Source of the DNA: Aphelocoma coerulescens
Taxonomy: Eukaryota > Chordata > Aves > Passeriformes > Corvidae
Length of the DNA: 64,000 bases
Assembly (NCBI RefSeq): GCF_041296385.1
Contig: NW_027183595.1
Span: 124,001 to 188,000 of the forward strand
Direction of reading: 5' to 3'
The notes below the pieces were generated by a model. That model was not told the DNA's origin. It saw nothing but the letters and a program-made list of their open reading frames with translations, and searched no databases. How positions within the stretch are numbered: the first letter of the stretch is position 1; every line of letters begins with the position of its first letter. Shown in pieces: positions 33,061 to 43,517 of the stretch. The position numbers and the translations under genes are program-made.

Positions 33061-34170
33061 AAAAAACACTTTTGGGGAATTTTGGGGGATTTTGGGGATT
33101 TTTAGGATTTTTTTGGGATTTTTTAGGGATTTTTTGGGATTTTTTAATGATTTTTTTGGGATTTTTAGGTATTTTTTCGATTTTTTAAAAATTTTTGTTT
33201 CATTTTTTGGAGGGTTTTGGGGTGGTTTTTGGGTTTAGGGATTTTTTGGGATTTTTTGGGATTTTGGGGATTTTTTAGGATTTTTTTAGAATTTTTTTAT
33301 GACTTTTTGGGGATTTTTTTGATTTTTTGGGGGATTTTTATGGGTTTTTTGGGGGTTTCTTTCAATTTTTGGGGGGATTTATTTTGGTTTTGGGGTTTAG
33401 GGATTTTTTGGGGTTTTTTGGATTTTTTGGGATTTTTTGGGATTTTTTGGGATTTTTTTTGGATTTTTTAACCATTTCTTAATGATTTTTTGGGGATTTT
33501 TTAGGAATTTTTTCGATTTTTTGGGGGGATTTTGTTTAGGATTTTTGAGGTTTCTTTCAATTTTTGGGGGTTTTTTTTTGGTTTTGGAGTTTAGGGATGT
33601 TTTGGGATTTTTTGGGATTTTTTTGGGATTTTTTGGGATTTTTTTTGGATTTTTTACCATTTTTTAAGGATTTTTTTAATGATTTTTTGGGATTTTTTCA
33701 ATTTTTGGGGGATTTTTTATGGATTTTTTTCTAGGTTTCTTTCAATTTTTGGGGGGAATTTTTTAGTTTTGGACTTTAGGGATTTTTTGGGATTTTTTCG
33801 GGATTTTTTGGGATGTTTTTGGGATTTTTTGGGGGGATTTTTGGAATTTTTTAGGATTTTTTAATGATTTTTTGGGATTTTTTATGGATTTTTTGTGGCT
33901 GCTTTCAATTTTGGGGGATTTTTTTGGTTTTGGGGTTTGGGGATTTTTGGGCTTTTTTGGGGATTTTTTGGGACTTTTTAGGATTTTTTTTACCATTTTT
34001 TAATGATTTTTTGGGGATTTTTTCAGGATTTTTTCGATTTTTTGGGGGGATTTTGTGGGGGATTCTATCAATTTTTTGGGAATTTATTTGGTTTTGGGGT
34101 TTAGGATTTTTTGGGATTTTTTTGGGATTTTTTGGGATTTTTTCAAGATTTTTTCATGATTTTTTCATGA
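33061..34170. repeat. GGGATTTTTTGGGATTTT array without exon copies
   Basis: Continues the same T/G words (GATTTTTTGGGG, TTTCTTTCAATTTTTGGGG, TTTTGGAGTTTAGGGATTTT) but lacks the exon-derived segment. It contains isolated TTAGGG strings that are not tandem, so it is not telomeric repeat. Confidence 0.85.
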
Positions 34171-35296
34171 TTTTTTGGAGATTTTGGGGGATTTTTGGGG
34201 CTATTTTGGGGGTTCGGGGCCATTTTGGGGTGGTTTTGGCCATTTTGGGGCCATTTTGGGTCATTTCATGGCCATTTTGGGGCATTTGGGGCAGTTTTGG
34301 GCCATTTCAGGGCCGTTTAGGGCTATTTTGGGTCCCTTTTGGGGCAGTTTTGGGCCATTTCGGGCCATTTCAGGCAGTTTGGGCCATTTTGGGCCATTCT
34401 GGGTCATTTTGGGCCATTTCGGGGCAGTTTGGGCCATTTCGGGGCAGTTTTGGGCCATTTTGGGCAGTTTTGGGCCATTTTGGGGCCATTTTGGGTCATT
34501 TCATGGCCATTTTGGGGCATTTTGGGCAGTTTTGGGCCATTTCAGGCTGGTTTCAGGCTATTTTGGGCCATTTTGGGGCAGTTTTGGGCTATTTTGGGTC
34601 AGTTTTGGGCCATTTTGGGCCATTTCGGGGCAGTTCTGGGCTATTTCAGGGCAGTTTTGGGCCATTCTGGGTCATTTTGGGCCATTTTGGGGCAGTTTTG
34701 GGCCATTTTGGGGCAGTTTTGGGCCATTTTGGGGCCATTTAGGGTCATTTCATGGCCATTTTGGGGCATTTGGGGCAGTTTTGGGCCATTTCAGGCTGGT
34801 TTCAGGCTATTTTGGGCCATTTTGGGGCAGTTTTGGGCCATTTCGGGCCAGTTTTGGGCCCTTTTGGGCCATTTCGGGGCAGTTCTGGGCTATTTCAGGC
34901 TGGTTTTGGGCCATTTTGGGGCAGTTTGGGGCCATTTTGGGGCAGTTTGGGCCATTCTGGGCCCTTTTGGGGCAGTTTTGGGCTATTCTGGGCCATTCTG
35001 GGTCATTTTGGGCCATTTCGGGTCAGTTTGGGCCATTTTGGGGCAGTTTTGGGCCATTTTGGGGTGGTTTGGGGCCATTTTGGGGCCATTTAGGGGCATT
35101 TCATGGCCATTTTGGGCATTTGGGGCAGTTTTGGGCCATTTCCGGCTGGTTTCGGGCTATTTAGGGCCATTTTGGGGCAGTTTTGGGCTATTTTGGGGCA
35201 GTTTTGGGCCATTTTGGGCCGTTTTGGGTCAGTTTTGGGTCAGTTTTGTTCCATTTTGGGCCATTTTGGGGCAGTTTGGGCCATCCCAGGTCACCC

Positions 35297-35340
35297 ACCT
35301 GGGGTCCCCGTAGTAGCCGGGCGCGCAGCGGTCGCAGTGG
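35297..35340 (-). pseudogene. Decoy copy of the 3' end of exon e9
   Basis: The minus strand reads CDRCAPGYYGDP followed by AG|GTGGGTGACC, identical to the true e9 end over about 43 bases, then changes to unrelated array sequence. No acceptor precedes it. Confidence 0.88.
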
Positions 35341-35938
35341 GGCCCCTGCTGGGCGCTTTTGGGCCATTTCGGGGCAGTTTTGGGCTATTTAGGGCCATTT
35401 TGGGGCAGTTTTGGGCCATTTCGGGCCAGTTTTGGTCCATTTTGGGTTAGTTTTGTGCTATTCTGGGCTATTCTGGGCCATTTTGGGCAGTTTTGGGCTA
35501 TTCTGGCCATTTCAGGGCAGTTTTGGGCCATTTTGGGGCCATTTTGGGCTACTTCAGGGCAGCTTTGGGCCATTTTGGGGCAGTTTTGGGCCATTTCGGG
35601 TCAGTTTTGGGTCAATTTTGAGCCATTTTGGGGCAGTTTTGGGCTATTTTGGGGTGGTTTGGGCCAATTTGGGCCATTTTGGGCCAGTTTTTGGGCTATT
35701 TCAGGGCAGTTTTGGGCCATTTCGGGGCAGTTTTGGGCTATTTCAGGGCAGTTTTGGGCCATTTCGGGGCAGTTTTGGGCCATTCTGGCCCTTTTGGGGC
35801 AGTTTGGGCTATTCTGGGCCATTTCAGGGTCAGTTTTGGGCCATTTTGGGGCAGTTTTGGGCCATTTCGGGCCAGTTTTGTTCCATTTTGGGCCATTTTG
35901 GGCCATTTTGGGGCAGTTTGGGCTATCCCAGGTCACCC

Positions 35939-35982
35939 ACCTGGGGTCCCCGTAGTAGCCGGGCGCGCAGCGGTCGCAGTGG
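35939..35982 (-). pseudogene. Second decoy copy of the 3' end of exon e9
   Basis: This is the same fragment as at 35297, with the donor GTGGGTGACC and the same divergence point 5' of CDRCAPGYYGDP. It shares with the first decoy a flanking GCGCCCAGCAGGGGCCCCAC that the real exon lacks, so one decoy derives from the other. Confidence 0.88.
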
Positions 35983-36118
35983 GGCCCCTGCTGGGCGCTT
36001 TTGGGCCAGTTTTGGGTCAGTTTTGGGCTATTTAGGGGCCATTTCGGGGCAGTTTTGGGCCATTTCGGGCCAGTTTTGGGCCATTTTGGGTCAGTTTGGG
36101 CTATCCCAGGTCACCCAC

Positions 36119-36326
36119 CTGGGGTCCCCGTAGTAGCCGGGCGCGCAGCGGTCGCAGTGGGCGCCGGTGGTCGGTGGCCGGCAGTGGCACTGGCCGGTGG
36201 CCCGGTGGCAGAAGCCCCTCTCGGGGTCCCCGTGGCCGTGGCAGCGACAGGGGCGGCACCCCCCGAACCCCCCCGGGCCGAAACTGCCCGGGCGGCAGCG
36301 CTGGCAGCGGGGCCCCTCGGTCCAGT
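36119..36326 (-). CDS. MEGF8: MEGF8 exon e9: laminin-type EGF module
   Basis: The exon is 208 bases, entered in phase 1 and left in phase 2. It reads WTEGPRCQRCRPGSFGP, GGCRPCRCHGHGDPERG, FCHRATGQCHCRPPTTGAHC and DRCAPGYYGDP. The spacing CxCxGHGDxxxxxC, CxCxxxTxGxxCxxC and GYYGDP is the laminin-EGF signature and matches the mammalian MEGF8 module CNGHGDPRRGHC...SPGYYGDPR. The frame is intact. Acceptor TTTCCAG|AC; donor CCAG|GTGGGT. It is unusual in having both ends captured by arrays: two donor decoys downstream and six acceptor decoys upstream. Confidence 0.96.
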
Positions 36327-37560
36327 CTGGAAAGGGTTAAAGAAAGGGGGGATTTGGGTGAAAAAGGGGGGAAATCGGGTTAAAAGTGGCGAAAATGGGG
36401 AAAAACGGGGTTAAAATTGGGTTAAAATTGGGGTTTTGGGGGTGAAAATGGGGATTTTGGGGGGATTTTGGGGGATTTGGGACACTCAGGCAGCGGGGCC
36501 CCTCGGTCCAGTCTGGAAAGGGTTAAAGAAAGGGGGGATTTGGGTGAAAAAAGGGGGAAATCGGGTTAAAAGCCGGAAAATGGGGAAAAAATGGGGTTTT
36601 GGGGGTTAAAATGGGGAAAAATGGGGAAAAAATGGGGATTTTGGGGGGATTTGGGACACTCAGGCAGCGGGGAGCCTCGGTCCAGTCTGGAAAGGGTTAA
36701 AGAAAGGGGGGATTTGGGTGAAAAAGGGGGAAATCGGGTTAAAAGTGGCGAAAATGGGGAAAAACGGGGTTAAAATTGGGTTAAAATTGGGGTTTTGGGG
36801 TGAAAATGGGGATTTTGGGGGGATTTTGGGGGGATTTTGGGGGATTTGGGACACTCAGGCAGCGGGGCCCCTCGGTCCAGTCTGGAAAGGGTTAAAGAAA
36901 GGGGGGATTTGGGTGAAAAAGGGGGGAAATCGGGTTAAAAGTGGGGAAAATGGGGAAAAACGGGGTTAAAATTGGGTTAAAATTGGGGTTTTGGGGGGAT
37001 TTTAGGGGGATTTTGGGGGTGAAAATGGGGAAAAATGGGATTTTGGGGGGATTTTGGGGGGATTTGGGACACTCAGGCAGCGGGGCCCCTCGGTCCAGTC
37101 TGGAAAGGGTTAAAGAAAGGGGAGATTTGGGTGAAAAAGGGGGGAAATCGGGTTAGAAGGGGGGAAAATGGGGAAAAACGGGGTTAAAATTGGGTAAAAT
37201 TGGGGTTTTGGGGGTGAAAATGGGGATTTTGGGGGGATTTTGGGGGGATTTTGGGGGGATTTGGGGACACTGAGGCAGCGAGGACCCTCGGTCCAGTCTG
37301 GAAAGGGTTAAAGAAAGGGGGGATTTGGGTGAAAAAGGGGCAAAATCGGGTTAAAAGGGGGGAAAATGGGAAAAATTGGGGTTTGGGGGTGAAAATGGGG
37401 ATTTTGGGGGATTTGAGGGGATTTGGGACACTCAGGCAGCGGGGCCCCTCGGTCCAGTCTGGAAAGGGTTAAAGAAAGGGAGATTTGGGTGAAAAAGGGG
37501 GGAAATCGGGTTAAAAGTGGGGAAAATGGGGAAAAAATGGGGTTGGCGGTGAAAATGGCA
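36327..37560. repeat. About 160-220 bp array with six copies of the e9 acceptor
   Basis: Each unit carries GCAGCGGGGCCCCTCGGTCC followed by AGTCTGGAAAGGGTTAAAG, the first 23 bases of e9 and its acceptor. The copies end at 36512, 36686, 36881, 37099, 37297 and 37459, and the true exon at 36326. The rest of the unit is GGGGGATTTGGGTGAAAAAG and GGGGAAATCGGGTTAAAA. Confidence 0.95.
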
Positions 37561-39129
37561 AAAAATGGGGATTTTGGGGGGATTTTTAGGGTGAATTTGG
37601 GGGTTTCTGAGGTGATTTTTGGGGTGAAATTGGGGCTTCCCAAGGCCGATTTTTGGGGTGGGTGAATTTTGGGGGTTCCCAAGCTGATTTTTTGGGGTAA
37701 ATTTGGGGGTTTTTGAGCTGATTTTTGGGGTAAATTTGGAGCTTCCCAAGGCCGATTTTTGGGGTGAATTTTGGGGTGAAATTGGGGCTTCCCAAGGCCG
37801 ATTTTTGGGGTGAATTTTGGGGTAAATTTGGGGGGGTTTTGAGCTGATTTTTCGGGTAAATCTGGGGCTTCCCGAGGTGATTTTTGGAGTGAAATTGGGG
37901 CTTCCCAAGGCCGATTTTTGGGGTGAATTTTGGGGTGAAATTGGGGCTTCCCAAGGACGATTTTTGGGCTAAATTTGGAGGTTCCTGAGCTGATTTTTGG
38001 GGGTGAATTTGGGGGTTTCCCAAGGCCAATTTTCGAGCTGATTTTTGGGGTGAAATTGGAGCTTCCCGAGCTGATTTTTGGGGTGAATTTGGGGCTTCCC
38101 AAGGCCGATTTTTGGGGTGATTTTGGGGTAAATCTAAAGCTTCCCAAGGCCGATTTTTGAGCTGATTTTTGGGGTGAAATTGGAGCTTCCCGAGGCCGAT
38201 TTTTGGGGTGAATTTGGAGCTTCCCGAGGCCGATTTTTGGGGTAAATTTGGTGCTTCCCAAGGCCGATTTTTGGGGTAAATCTGGTGCTTCCCAAGGCCG
38301 ATTTTTGGGGTGAATTTTGGGGTGAAATTGGGGGCTTCCCAAGGCCGATTTTTGGGGTGAAATTGGAGCTTCCTGAGCTGATTTTTGGGGTGAAATTGGA
38401 GCTTCCCAAGGCCGATTTTTGGGGTGAATTTGGAGCTTCCCAAGGCCGATTTTTGGGGTGAATTTTGGGGTAAATTTGGGGGTTTTTGAGCTGAATTTTT
38501 GGGGTAAATTTGGTGCTTCCCAAGGCTGATTTTTGGGGCAATTTTGGGGTAAATTTGGAGCTTCCCAAGGCCGATTTTTGGGGTGAATTTGGTGCTTCCC
38601 AAGGCTGATTTTTGGGGTGATTTTGGGTAAATCTAAAGCTTCCCAAGGCCGATTTTTGAGCTGATTTTTGGGGTGAATTTGGAGCTTCCCAAGGCCGATT
38701 TTTGGGGTGAATTTGGTGCTTCCCAAGCTGATTTTTGGGGTGATTTTGGGGTAAATCTAAAGCTTCCCAAGGCCGATTTTTGGGGTGAAATTGGAGCTTC
38801 CCAAGGCCGATTTTTGGGGTGAATTTGGGGCTTCCCAAGGCCGATTTTTGGGGTGAAATTGGAGCTTCCCAAGGCCGATTTTTGGGGTGAATTTGGGGCT
38901 TCCCAAGGCCGATTTTTGGGGTGATTTTGGGGTAAATCTAAAGCTTCCCAAGGCCGATTTTTGGGGGTGAATTTGGAGCTTCCCAAGGCCGATTTTTGGG
39001 GTGAATTTGGAGCTTCCCGAGGCCGATTTTTGGGGTGAATTTGGAGCTTCCCAAGGCCGATTTTTGGGGTAAATCTGGTGCTTCCCGAGGCCGATTTTTG
39101 GGGTGAATTTGGGCCTTTTGGGGGCTCAC
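37561..39129. repeat. About 38-40 bp array of CTTCCCAAGGCCGATTTTTG
   Basis: About 38 units of TTGGAGCTTCCCAAGGCCGA followed by TTTTTGGGGTGAATTT, with point variants (CCCGAGG, CCCAAGCTG). It fills the intron up to the e8 donor. Minus-strand reading gives a spurious LGKLQIHPKNRPWEAP repeat peptide. Confidence 0.93.
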
Positions 39130-39347
39130 TCTGGCAGCGGGTCGCAGACCCCCGGGCCCCCCCTCTCGCAGGAGCAGCTGTGGAAGTGGCAGCCGCAGTC
39201 CACGGAGCACTGGGGGGGAGGGGAGGGCTCCAGGGACCCCCCCGGGGTGGAATTTTGGGGGTGGGGGGTTGGTCCAGCCCAGCTGGCAGATGCAGGTGAA
39301 GTTGGGGGGGTCCCGAGCAGGAGCCGTGGCCGCAGTCGGACAAACAC
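39130..39347 (-). CDS. MEGF8: MEGF8 exon e8: EGF module and first half of a laminin-EGF
   Basis: The exon starts CLSDCGHGSCSGP, continues in a second frame NFTCICQLGWTNPPPP, in a third QCSVDCGCHFHSCSCERG and GPGVCD, and returns to the first for the last RCQ. These pieces match mammalian MEGF8 CLEDCGHGVCSGPPDFTCVC and CSRDCGCSFHSHCRKRGPGF in order. Three one-base gains are implied: a run of seven at 39304-39310, another seven-base run at 39212-39218 or 39237-39243, and a G triplet at 39139-39141. Their sum is three, so total length 218 still agrees with phases 2 in and 1 out, and a stop-free but altered frame exists. Donor GA|GTGAGC; acceptor CCCAG|GTG. Confidence 0.88.
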
Positions 39348-39900
39348 CTGGGAGGGGGGAGGCGGAGGAAAAGGAGCTCAGGGAGAGCCCTGAGGGGAAA
39401 AAAAACCCCCAAATTCCAATCCCTGCACCCTCAAAACCCCCAAAATACCCAGATTTGGGGCCCTCAGAACCCCCAAAAAAACCCCAAAAAAACCCCAAGT
39501 TTGGGGCCCTCAGAACCCCCAAAAAACCCCCAAAAAACCCCCAGGTTTGGGGACCCCTCAAAACCCCCCAAAAAAACCCCCAGGTTTGGGACCCTCAGAA
39601 CCCCCAAAAACCCCCAGGTTTGGGGCCCTCAAAACCCTCAAAAAACCCCCAAAAAACCCCCAGGTTTGAGGCCCTCAAAACCCCCAAAAAAACCCCAAAC
39701 TCCCAATTTTCCCCATTTCCCCCCATTTTTCCCCCATTTCCCGCATTTTCCCCATTTTTCTCCACTTTGCCCCAAATTTTTCCATTTTTTTTCTCATTTT
39801 TTCTCGTTTTCTGCCATTTTCCCCCCATTTTTCCCCACTTTCCCCCCAGTTTTTCTTCCATCTCCCCAAAGTGGCCCCCAAAACCCCCCCAAAATGTCCA
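39348..39900. repeat. CCCCAAAAAACCCC low-complexity start of intron e7-e8
   Basis: Units of about 45-60 bp with CCCAGGTTTGGGGCCCTCAA and AACCCCCAAAAAACCCCC run to about 39690, then CCCATTTTTCCCCATTTCCC pyrimidine-rich sequence to 39860. No exon is seen. Confidence 0.85.
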
Positions 39901-42900
39901 TAAATGTCCCCCAAAACCCCTAAATGCCCCCAAATCCCTCTAAAACACCCCGAAGTGTCCCCAAGACCCCTCCAAATGTTCCCAAATGTCCCAAAGTGTC
40001 CCCAAAACCCCTCCAAAGTCCCCAAAATGTCCCCAAACATCTCCAAACCCCCTCCAAACGTCCCCAAACGTCCTCCAAACATCCCCAGAATGTCCCCAAA
40101 CCCCCCCAAACATCCCCAAACCCCCTCCAAACGTCTCCAAACATCCTCCAAATGCCCTCAAACCCCCTCCAAACACCCCAAACCCCCCCCCAAACTCCCA
40201 ACAAACTCCCCCCAAACCCCCCCAAACCCCCCCTCAAACCCCTCCAAACCCCCCCACACCCCCCCCAAACTCCCCCCAAACCCCCTCCAAACATCCCCAA
40301 AGCCCCCCAAACCCCCCCAACCCCCCCCAAACCCCCTCCAAACCCCCCTCCAAACCCCCCCCACACCCCCCCCAAACTCCCCCCAAACCCCCTCCAAACA
40401 TCCCCAAAGCCCCCCAAACCTCCCCACACCCCCCCAAACCCCCTCCAAACCCCCTCCAAACCCCCCCCACACCCCCCCAAACTCGCCCCAAACCCCTCCA
40501 AACCCCCCCCAAACCCCCCTCCAAACATCCCCTCAAACCCCCCCCAAACCCCCTCCAAACATACCCAAAGCCCCCCAAATGTCCCCAAACCCCCCCAAAC
40601 CCCCTCCAAACACCTCCAAACCCCCTCCAAACCCCCTCCAAACCCCCCAAACCCCCCCAAACCCCTCCAAACATCCCCAAACCCCCCCCACACCCCCTCC
40701 AAACCCCCCCACACCCCCCCAAACTCCCCCCAAACCCCCTGCAAACACCCCCAAACCCCCCTCAAACCCCCCAAACCCCCCCAAACCCCCTCCAATCATC
40801 CCCAAAATGTTCCCAAACACCCCCAAACCCCCCCCAAACCCCCCCAAACCCCCTCTACAACCCCCCAAACCCCCTCCAAACCCCCCAAACCCCTCCAAAC
40901 CCCTCCAAACCCCCTCCAAAGGCCCCCAAACCCCCCTCAAACCGCCCCAAACACCCCAAACCCCCTCCAAACCCCCTTCCAAACCCCCCCAAACCCCTCC
41001 AAACCCCCCCAAACACCCCCAAACACCTCCCAAACATCCCCAAATCCCCCCAAACATCCCAAACCCCCTCCAAACACCCCCAAATCCCCCCAAACTCCCC
41101 AACCCCCCCAAACATCCCCAAACCCCCTCCAAACCCCCTCCAACCCCCTCCAAACTCCCCCAAACCCCCTCCAAACATCCCCAAATCCCCCAAACATCCC
41201 AAACCCCCCCCCAAACATCCCCAAACCCCTCCAAACCCCCTCAAACCCCCTCCAAACTCCCCCCAAACCCCCTCCAAACATCCCCAAACCCCCCTCAAAC
41301 CCCCCTCCAAACCCCCCACACCCCTCCAAACATCCCCAAACCCCCCCCAACCCCCCTCCAAACACCCCCAAACCCCCTCCAACCCCCCCACACCCCCCCA
41401 AACCCCCCCAACCCCCTGCAAACATCCCCAAACCCCCTCCAAACACCCCCAACCCCCTCCAAACCCCCCCACACCCCCCCAACCCCCCCAAACCCCCTCC
41501 AAACATCCCCAAACCCCCTCCAAACACCCCCAAACCCCCCTCAAACCCCCCTCCAACCCCCCACACCCCTCCAAACATCCCCAAACCCCCCCCAACCCCC
41601 CTCCAAACACCCCCAAACCCCCTCCAAACCCCCCCAAACCCCCTCCAACCCCCCCCAAACCCCCCCAAACCCCCCCACACCCCTCCAAACGCCCCCCAAC
41701 CCCCCAACCCCCCCCAAACCCCCCCCAAACCCCCCCACACCCCACCAAACATCCCCAAACCCCCTCCAAACATCCCAAACATCCCCAAAATGTCCCCAAA
41801 CGTCCCCAAACCCCCTCCAAATCCCCCCAAACAACCCCAAACCCCCTCCAAACACCCCCAAACCCCCCCAAACATCCCCAAACCCCCTCCAAACACCCCC
41901 AAACACCCCCAAACCCCCTCCACACATCCCCAAAGCCCCCCAAACCCCCTCCAAACCCCCTCCAAACCCCCCCCACACCCCCCCAAACTCCCCCCAAACC
42001 CCCTCCAAACACCCCAAAGCCCCCCAAACCTCCCCACACCCCCCCCAAACCCCCCTCCAAACCCCCCCCAAACTCCCCCCAAACCCCCTCCAAACATCCC
42101 CAAAGCCCCCCAAACCCCCCACACCCCCCCAAATCCCCCCAACCCCCCATACATCCCCCAACCCCCCCCCAAACCCCCCCAAACCCCCTCCAAACCCCCC
42201 CCAAACTCCCCCCAAACCCCCTCCAAACATCCCCAAAGCCCCCAAACCCCCCACACCCCCCCAAATCCCCCCAACCCCCCCATACATCCCCCAACCCCCC
42301 CAAACCCCCTCCAAACCCCCCCCAAACCCCCCTCAAACCCCTCCAAACCCCCCAAACACCCCCCAAACCCCCTCCAAACATCCCCAAAGCCCCCCAAACC
42401 TCCCCACACCCCCCCAAACCCCCTCCAAACATCCCCAAAGCCCCCAAACCCCCCCAACCCCCCCCCAAACCCCCTCCAAACCCCCCTCCAAACCCCCCCA
42501 CACCCCCCAAACTCGCCCCAAACCCCCCCAAACTCCCCCCCAAACCCCCTCCAAACACCCCCAAACCCCCCTCAAACCCCCCCAAACCCCCCCAAAACCC
42601 CCCTCCAATCATCCCCAAAATGTTCCAAACATCCCCAAACCCCCCTCCAAACATCCCCAAACGCCCCCCAAACGTCCCCAAACTCCCTCCAACCCCCCCC
42701 CAAACCCCCTCCAAACCCCCCCACACCCCCCCAAACCCCCCCCCAAACCCCCTCCAATCATCCCCAAAATGTCCCCAAACCCCCCCCCACACCCCACCAA
42801 ACCCCCCCAAACCCCCCCACACCCCCCCAAACACCCCCAACCCCCCCAAACCCCCTCCAAACCCCTCCAAACCCCCCCAAACCCCCCAAACCCCCCCAAA

Positions 42901-43061
42901 CCCCCTCCAACCCCCCTCCAAAGGCCCCCAAACCCCCCTCAAACCGCCCCAAACATCCCCAAACCCCCTCCAAACATCCCCAAACCCCTCCAAATCCCCC
43001 CAAACATCCCCAAACCCCCCCAACCCCCCCCCCAAACCCCCCAAACCCCCCCCCGGCTCAC
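39901..43061. repeat. C-rich minisatellite CCCCCTCCAAACATCCCCAAA, about 3.1 kb
   Basis: This is an irregular array of CCAAACCCCC words 10-22 bp long (CCCCCTCCAAACATCCCCAA, CCCCCACACCCCCCCAAACT). It has essentially no T-rich interruptions and nearly no G on the plus strand; the minus strand is G-run dense. Stop-free frames longer than 1,000 codons exist on plus and are repeat artefacts. Confidence 0.93.
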
Positions 43062-43517
43062 GTGGGCTCGCAGGCGCTGACGCCGTCGCCGCGGAAGCCG
43101 CGCTGGCAGCGGCACTCGAAGCTGCCGGGGCTGTTGTGGCACCGGGCGCGGGGGTGGCACCGAGCCAGGCCCAGCTGGCACTCGTCCACGTCCGGGCACG
43201 AGCCGTAGGACCACGAGGGCACGGCCGGGGCAACCTCGGGGGCGGCCTTGTGGCCACCCTCGGGGTCACCCTTGTGGCCACCCTCGGGGTCACCCTTGTA
43301 GCCAACCTCAGGGGCACCCTTGTGGTCACCCTCGTGGTCATCCTTGTGGCCACCCTCCTGGTCACCCTTGTGGCCACCTTCGTGGTCACCCTTGTGGTCA
43401 CCCTTGTGGCCACCTTCGTGGTCACCCTCGTGGCCACCGTCGGGGACGGGGAGGGCACCCAGAGCCACGGAGCAGTTGGGGAAGTGGTGGGGGCCGGAGA
43501 AGTCGCCCTCGAAGCAG
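43062..43517 (-). CDS. MEGF8: MEGF8 exon e7: PSI end, coding minisatellite, calcium-binding EGF
   Basis: The 456-base exon has an intact frame. It starts [18 protein letters not shown], the end of a PSI module (mammals: CLQGDFSGP...NCS). Then come about 67 residues of a five-residue repeat of GGHKGD, GDHEG and GDPEG type encoded by a 15-bp minisatellite. Then [38 protein letters not shown] and FRGDGVSAC follow: a calcium-binding EGF with the DVDEC start and the N..S.F.C hydroxylation context. Mammalian MEGF8 has only about 15 residues where the repeat sits. Acceptor CTGCAG|CTGC; donor CAC|GTGAGC. Extracellular. Confidence 0.95.
43238..43440 (-). repeat. Coding 15-bp minisatellite inside exon e7
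   Basis: About 13-14 tandem units of GGTGGCCACAAGGGTGAC-like sequence (15-bp period) encode repeats of G-G/D-H-K/E-G-D/G. The region is rich in His, Asp, Glu and Gly and has no cysteine. Units nearest the EGF ([13 protein letters not shown]) are the most degenerate. The unit length is a multiple of three and the frame is open throughout. Confidence 0.93.

Larger units (their letters stand above)
34171..36118. repeat. Short minisatellite GGGCCATTTTGGGGCAGTTTT with e9 decoys
   Basis: The array uses a unit of about 14-21 bp, GGGCCATTTTGGGGCAGTTT and GGGCTATTTTGGG, with a higher-order repeat of about 250 bp in 34240-35170. Two copies of the 3' end of e9 with its donor lie at about 35289-35345 and 35930-35993. 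Confidence 0.92.

Noticed and set aside
30319..34170. Interstitial telomeric repeat (TTAGGG strings)
   Set aside because: TTAGGG occurs singly within GTTTAGGGATTTTTTGGG words and is never tandem.
34171..36118. Possible CRISPR-like array (regular short repeats)
   Set aside because: There are no unique spacers between constant repeats, the units are shuffled variants, and the context is a vertebrate intron.
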